6,897 nt of DNA from NCBI GenBank assembly GCA_947589525.1, contig CANQAW010000092.1, forward strand, positions 1 through 6,897. The letters run 5' to 3'. Of this stretch, positions 4,905 to 6,897 are shown one piece after another. Both the position numbers and the translations under genes were made by a program. The stretch comes from Candidatus Gastranaerophilales bacterium (GTDB taxonomy: Bacteria > Cyanobacteriota > Vampirovibrionia > Gastranaerophilales > Gastranaerophilaceae). The notes under the pieces were generated by a model, which did not search any database, had not been told where the DNA came from, and saw only the letters and a program-made list of their open reading frames with translations. Every line of letters starts with the position of its first letter. Within the stretch, counting starts at the first letter, position 1.

Positions 4905-5456
4905 TTACAATTCAAAATTTTTATAGCTTTCATCAATTTCATCTTGCGTAACGCCTATATACATCAATGTTATCCTTTGGCTCGAGTGGTTGAAAATTTT
5001 TTGCAAAATAACCGCGTCTTTGTATTTTTGATAATGATGATAACCAAAACTTTTTCTCATAGTATGAGTGCCAACGTTCACCATGATTTTAAGTTCTTTA
5101 CATGCACGATTGATAAAACGATAAACTTCGCCTCTATTCAGTCGTTTGCCGTGTTTTGCGATAAACAACGGTTCATCGGGGTTCCTGCCTTTAGTGTAAC
5201 TGTCCAAAACTCCCTTCAATTTGTTATTAATATAAAAAGATTTTCTTTTTTGCGTCTTTTTTTCGACCACGGTAATATGAGTTTTGTCGGCAACGTCAGA
5301 AACGTTTAAGCCCACAATATCCGACACTCTTAACCCTGAATTTAAACCTAATACCCAAAGTACATAATCTCTTTTATTGTGTTCTTTCAAATATTCTTCT
5401 ATTGCTTTAATATCCTTTTTATTTTTAATAGGTTCAGCGATATGTTTATGAACCAT
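4905..5456 (-). CDS. Tyrosine recombinase, catalytic domain only
   Basis: A 183-residue protein carrying the full tyrosine recombinase active site: Arg43 in GLRVSD, a Lys near 66-67 in VEKKTQKRKSF, His131 and Arg134 in HTMRKSFG, His157 in NHSS, and the nucleophile Tyr166 in TLMYIGV. The usual integrase is 300-400 residues; here the arm-binding and SAM-like core-binding domains are missing, leaving a 10-20 residue tail before the catalytic domain. It would cut and rejoin DNA through a 3' phosphotyrosine bond. ATG at 5456 has AAAGGAG seven bases upstream, four bases after the ASCH gene. It sits inside an operon with no flanking intergenic space for an attachment site, so it may resolve or rearrange phage DNA rather than integrate it. 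No truncation scar is visible. Confidence 0.9.
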   Translation of the reverse strand: MVHKHIAEPIKNKKDIKAIEEYLKEHNKRDYVLWVLGLNSGLRVSDIVGLNVSDVADKTHITVVEKKTQKRKSFYINNKLKGVLDSYTKGRNPDEPLFIAKHGKRLNRGEVYRFINRACKELKIMVNVGTHTMRKSFGYHHYQKYKDAVILQKIFNHSSQRITLMYIGVTQDEIDESYKNFEL

Positions 5457-5460
5457 TTTT

Positions 5461-5823
5461 TTACTCCTTTATCAACTTAAACTCTATGTCATAAACAGGC
5501 TTGTCGATTTTTAAATCGGTGTCTTTGCCGTTTACAATCCTAACAGATTTTAATACTGCATATAATCTTGGTTCTTCTTTTTCTGATTTCATACCATTCA
5601 TAAAACATATTGTAATAAATTCTAACGCTTCATATTTAACATTACGATACAGTGCTCTTAAAAAACACTCCCTTGAATGTTTTTTATCTTTTTTTGTATG
5701 GTAATAATAAATACTATTTATGAGCCTTGTAGTCCAATAATCTTTTACTTCTCTATATTCGTGTGTTTTCTCACCCGATTTTATTTTATTAAACCACTCT
5801 TTTTTTACGTTGAATGTTAACAT
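5461..5823 (-). CDS. ASCH-domain protein
   Basis: A 120-residue protein whose N-terminus has the ASCH signature: LTFNVKKEWFNKIKSGEKTH at 2-21, then EYREVKDYW. ASCH domains are beta-barrels of the PUA-like fold thought to bind RNA, some of them modified-nucleoside related. The C-terminus (LYAVLKSVRIVNGKDTDL then KPVYDIEFKLIKE) supplies the remaining strands. The middle (residues 45-80) is an insert of basic and aromatic residues. ATG at 5823 has AAAGG seven bases upstream, overlapped by a 7-codon mini-ORF. The stop TAA is fused to the RBS of the recombinase (GAG TAA), suggesting coupled translation. Substrate unknown. Confidence 0.75.
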   Translation of the reverse strand: MLTFNVKKEWFNKIKSGEKTHEYREVKDYWTTRLINSIYYYHTKKDKKHSRECFLRALYRNVKYEALEFITICFMNGMKSEKEEPRLYAVLKSVRIVNGKDTDLKIDKPVYDIEFKLIKE

Positions 5824-5827
5824 TGAT

Positions 5828-5851
5828 TTACCTTTCTAACTTTGCTTTCAT
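5828..5851 (-). CDS. Seven-codon mini-ORF with a consensus RBS, doubtful
   Basis: AGGAGG at 5861-5856 lies four bases before ATG (5851-5849), which overlaps the preceding stop as ATGA. The ORF encodes MKAKLER and ends at TAA 5830-5828, covering the AAAGG of the ASCH gene. It could relay ribosomes from the upstream gene to the ASCH start. It could also be chance, since AGGAGG falls in the Glu-Glu-Ala codons of the gene before it. Confidence 0.2.
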   Translation of the reverse strand: MKAKLER

Positions 5852-6045
5852 TTTGCCTCCTCATTTGCAAGTTCAATATCAAAATCAAAAAACCATTCCT
5901 TTTTGTATTCCCCGTTTAAAAAATATCTTACTTGCAATTCTGTTCCTGCTTTTGATTGGTTTATTGCTGTGATTACACCGTCAAGATTTTCAAATGGAAT
6001 TATTTTACATTTTTTATAAATACATGGACAAATAACTATATTCAT
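5848..6045 (-). CDS. Small beta-type phage protein, 65 residues
   Basis: ATG at 6045 overlaps the preceding stop (ATGA), with AAAGGA seven bases upstream. The core is DGVITAINQSKAGTELQVRY (22-41) followed by FLNGEYKKEWFFDFDIEL. A G-V-I-T-x-I strand, a Gly turn, and a V-R-Y-F-x-N-G-E hairpin ending in W-F is a recurring phage small-protein pattern that looks like a compact SH3-type or beta-barrel fold. Cys6, Cys8 and Cys13 at the N-terminus (ICPCIYKKC) might bind a metal. The function is unknown. Confidence 0.75.
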   Translation of the reverse strand: MNIVICPCIYKKCKIIPFENLDGVITAINQSKAGTELQVRYFLNGEYKKEWFFDFDIELANEEAK

Positions 6046-6365
6046 TCTTCAATCCTTTCTATATCAACTTCAATATCTTCACCCAGTTCAATAGCACCGC
6101 CAATAAAGCAAGAAGTGCAGCATTTTTTGTTACAATCGCAAAAATCGTTACACATTTCTTTATAGCTGTTAATTCGTGCCTTTATACTTTCAATATATTT
6201 TTTATACTTCTCGCATTCTTGCTCTTTGCGTTTGAGGCGCTGAAAATAGCAATTTTGTGCATCACATTCATTTTCGTATAAAGTGCAATAATAAGGAGCA
6301 TTTTCTCTTTCAAAATAACAACACTCGCTTACACCAACACCGTTAATTATTATTGGTTCTGTCAT
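6042..6365 (-). CDS. Cysteine-rich phage protein with coiled coil
   Basis: A 107-residue protein with 12 cysteines. The first cluster (C15, C16, C27, C34, C39) follows IIINGVGVSECCYF; then QRLKRKEQECEKYKKYIESI forms a coiled coil (about 42-70); the second cluster (C72, C76, C78, C82, C83, C86) is CNDFCDCNKKCCTSC. The end is acidic. Proteins with IIINGVxVSxCxYF and LKRKEQECE are, to my recollection, frequent in phages and prophages of gut bacteria; they have no known function, and the Cys sets look like zinc sites. ATG at 6365 is the only start possible because a TGA lies six bases upstream in frame; GAGGA abuts it, so initiation probably depends on coupling with the ATGA overlap to the frame ending at 6362. 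Confidence 0.85.
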   Translation of the reverse strand: MTEPIIINGVGVSECCYFERENAPYYCTLYENECDAQNCYFQRLKRKEQECEKYKKYIESIKARINSYKEMCNDFCDCNKKCCTSCFIGGAIELGEDIEVDIERIEE

Positions 6366-6456
6366 TCCTCACACTCACTTTCTAACCATTGTTGTATAAT
6401 TTCATTACAAAATCCTCACTGCTCATTTCTTTTATTTTCTCAAAATTTGTTTTCAT
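6362..6456 (-). pseudogene. Tiny gene split by a -1 frameshift
   Basis: ATG at 6456 has AGAGGA eight bases upstream and reads MKTNFEKIKEMSSEDF, then VMKLYNNG and TAG at 6384-6382. In the -1 frame, from TGT at 6409, the text is CNEIIQQWLESECEE ending in TGA that overlaps the next start (ATGA). The two halves together give a natural 31-residue protein, and the tail resembles the usual xWLESExEE ends of small phage proteins. The frame changes in GAT TTT GTA, a run of four T. It is either a one-base deletion (a broken gene), an assembly or sequencing indel, or ribosome slippage on TTTT. Similar proteins I recall are about 50-65 residues, so an internal deletion is also possible. Confidence 0.55.
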
Positions 6457-6460
6457 TTGT

Positions 6461-6658
6461 TCATTCCTCTAAAATATCCTGTATTTCCCAAAAAGCTTCA
6501 AGCAATTTTCTGTGTTCTTTGCAGATATCAAGTAAAGGAATTAAATTGAAATAGCTTTTGCATAATAATCTTCTACTGCAAGAATAACAGCAATCAGAAT
6601 TGATAATATTAGCTGAGATGTTATCAATTATTTTTTCAATTTGCTCAAGTTTAGACAT
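6461..6658 (-). CDS. Small cysteine-motif protein, 65 residues
   Basis: The protein begins MSKLEQIEKIIDNISANIIN, a helix, then has C23, C24, C27 and C33 in DCCYSCSRRLLCK, and C46 in a second helical half that ends FWEIQDILEE. The CCxxC-x5-C arrangement could bind a metal. The frame is open to 6682, but ATG at 6658 is chosen because AAAGGAG lies five bases upstream; ATG at 6682 lacks one. It overlaps the gene upstream by 31 bases and its last codons supply the RBS for the frameshifted gene. The function is unknown. Confidence 0.7.
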   Translation of the reverse strand: MSKLEQIEKIIDNISANIINSDCCYSCSRRLLCKSYFNLIPLLDICKEHRKLLEAFWEIQDILEE

Positions 6659-6897
6659 ACTTGCTCCTTTAACCATAACCAATTTTTAACCTCCTTAGTC
6701 ACATAATTATTACATTTTTTTCTAATTGCTTTATGTTGCCTATCGGTTGTTAAACCGTTATAGCATAATAAGTTAAATGCTTCTTTTATGCGGTCAAAAT
6801 GTTTTAATATATCGTCGGGCAAATTATAGCCTTTATCCTTTAATTGCTTACTAATTGGGTCAGCCATAACGCCCCAGTATAAGGCTAAAGTTGATTG
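6628..6897 (-). CDS. Hypothetical phage protein, 5' end beyond the right edge
   Basis: The frame is open to the window edge. An ATG at 6867 exists, but it has no good RBS and the codons before it (QSTLALYWGV) look like protein, so I take the gene as partial, with 89 residues in the window. The visible part is helical: MADPISKQLKDKGYNLPDDI, then DRIKEAFNLLCYNGLTTDRQ and a basic C-terminus KKCNNYVTKEVKNWLWLK. A YWGxMADPIxxQL opening is found in small phage proteins of unknown role. It overlaps the next gene by 31 bases. Confidence 0.7.
   Translation of the reverse strand, partial: QSTLALYWGVMADPISKQLKDKGYNLPDDILKHFDRIKEAFNLLCYNGLTTDRQHKAIRKKCNNYVTKEVKNWLWLKEQVCLNLSKLKK

Noticed and set aside
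4895..4942. 16-residue N-terminal extension of the membrane protein
   Set aside because: No RBS before it, and the AAAGGAG before ATG 4894 is far better.
4944..5309. 121-residue plus-strand frame opposite the recombinase
   Set aside because: Antisense to a gene with a full active site; it is open only as a by-product of AT-rich coding.
1..6897. tRNA genes, insertion sequences or an attachment site
   Set aside because: I saw no cloverleaf, no transposase and no terminal inverted repeats; the recombinase gene has no flanking intergenic DNA for attP.

Overview
The window is a compact, strongly AT-rich block of bacteriophage or prophage genes. Every supported gene is read from the minus strand, so transcription runs from position 6897 down to 1. 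Genes are small and tightly packed, with ATGA or TAATG overlaps and ribosome binding sites (RBS) inside the preceding gene. Stops are TAA, TAG and TGA, so the standard bacterial code applies. The family types (DUF5131 Gp37/Gp68-like protein, DUF6291 protein, NPPF-motif adenine methylase, small tyrosine recombinase, ASCH protein, Cys-rich small proteins) are those of the early or replication region of phages from anaerobic gut bacteria. A Firmicutes or Gastranaerophilales host is a guess from style only.

Layout in reading order. 6897-6362: a gene cut by the right edge, a small CCxxC protein, and a tiny gene that reads intact only across a -1 frameshift. 6365-5461: a 12-cysteine protein, a small beta-type protein, a 7-codon mini-ORF with a consensus RBS, and an ASCH-domain protein. 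5456-4598: a catalytic-domain-only tyrosine recombinase coupled to a two-helix membrane protein. 4595-2868: a chain of unassigned small genes, including a 58-codon gene at 3309-3133 that a size cut-off would miss. 2811-1900: a protein that may be a helicase-loader type factor, then an orphan N6-adenine methylase.

1898-1767 is the most notable stretch. A near-consensus extended -10 promoter is followed at once by a 13-nt sequence, a 22-codon leader ORF with its own RBS, and an intrinsic terminator whose loop is the exact complement of that 13-nt sequence. This has the design of a transcription attenuator in front of the DUF6291 gene; the alternative is a small RNA of about 95 nt.

1733-167: the DUF6291 gene, carrying in-gene direct and inverted repeats that could be a phage origin, overlaps the DUF5131 gene. 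166-1: a possible promoter with a 10-bp tandem repeat, then the beginning of a further gene that has a good RBS but no ATG, GTG or TTG at the expected place.

The working picture is a phage early operon in which replication-type functions (DUF6291, possible loader), DNA modification (methylase) and recombination are expressed together, with an extra control point just before the DUF6291/DUF5131 pair. All functional assignments come from remembered family motifs and reading the sequence; no database search was done.
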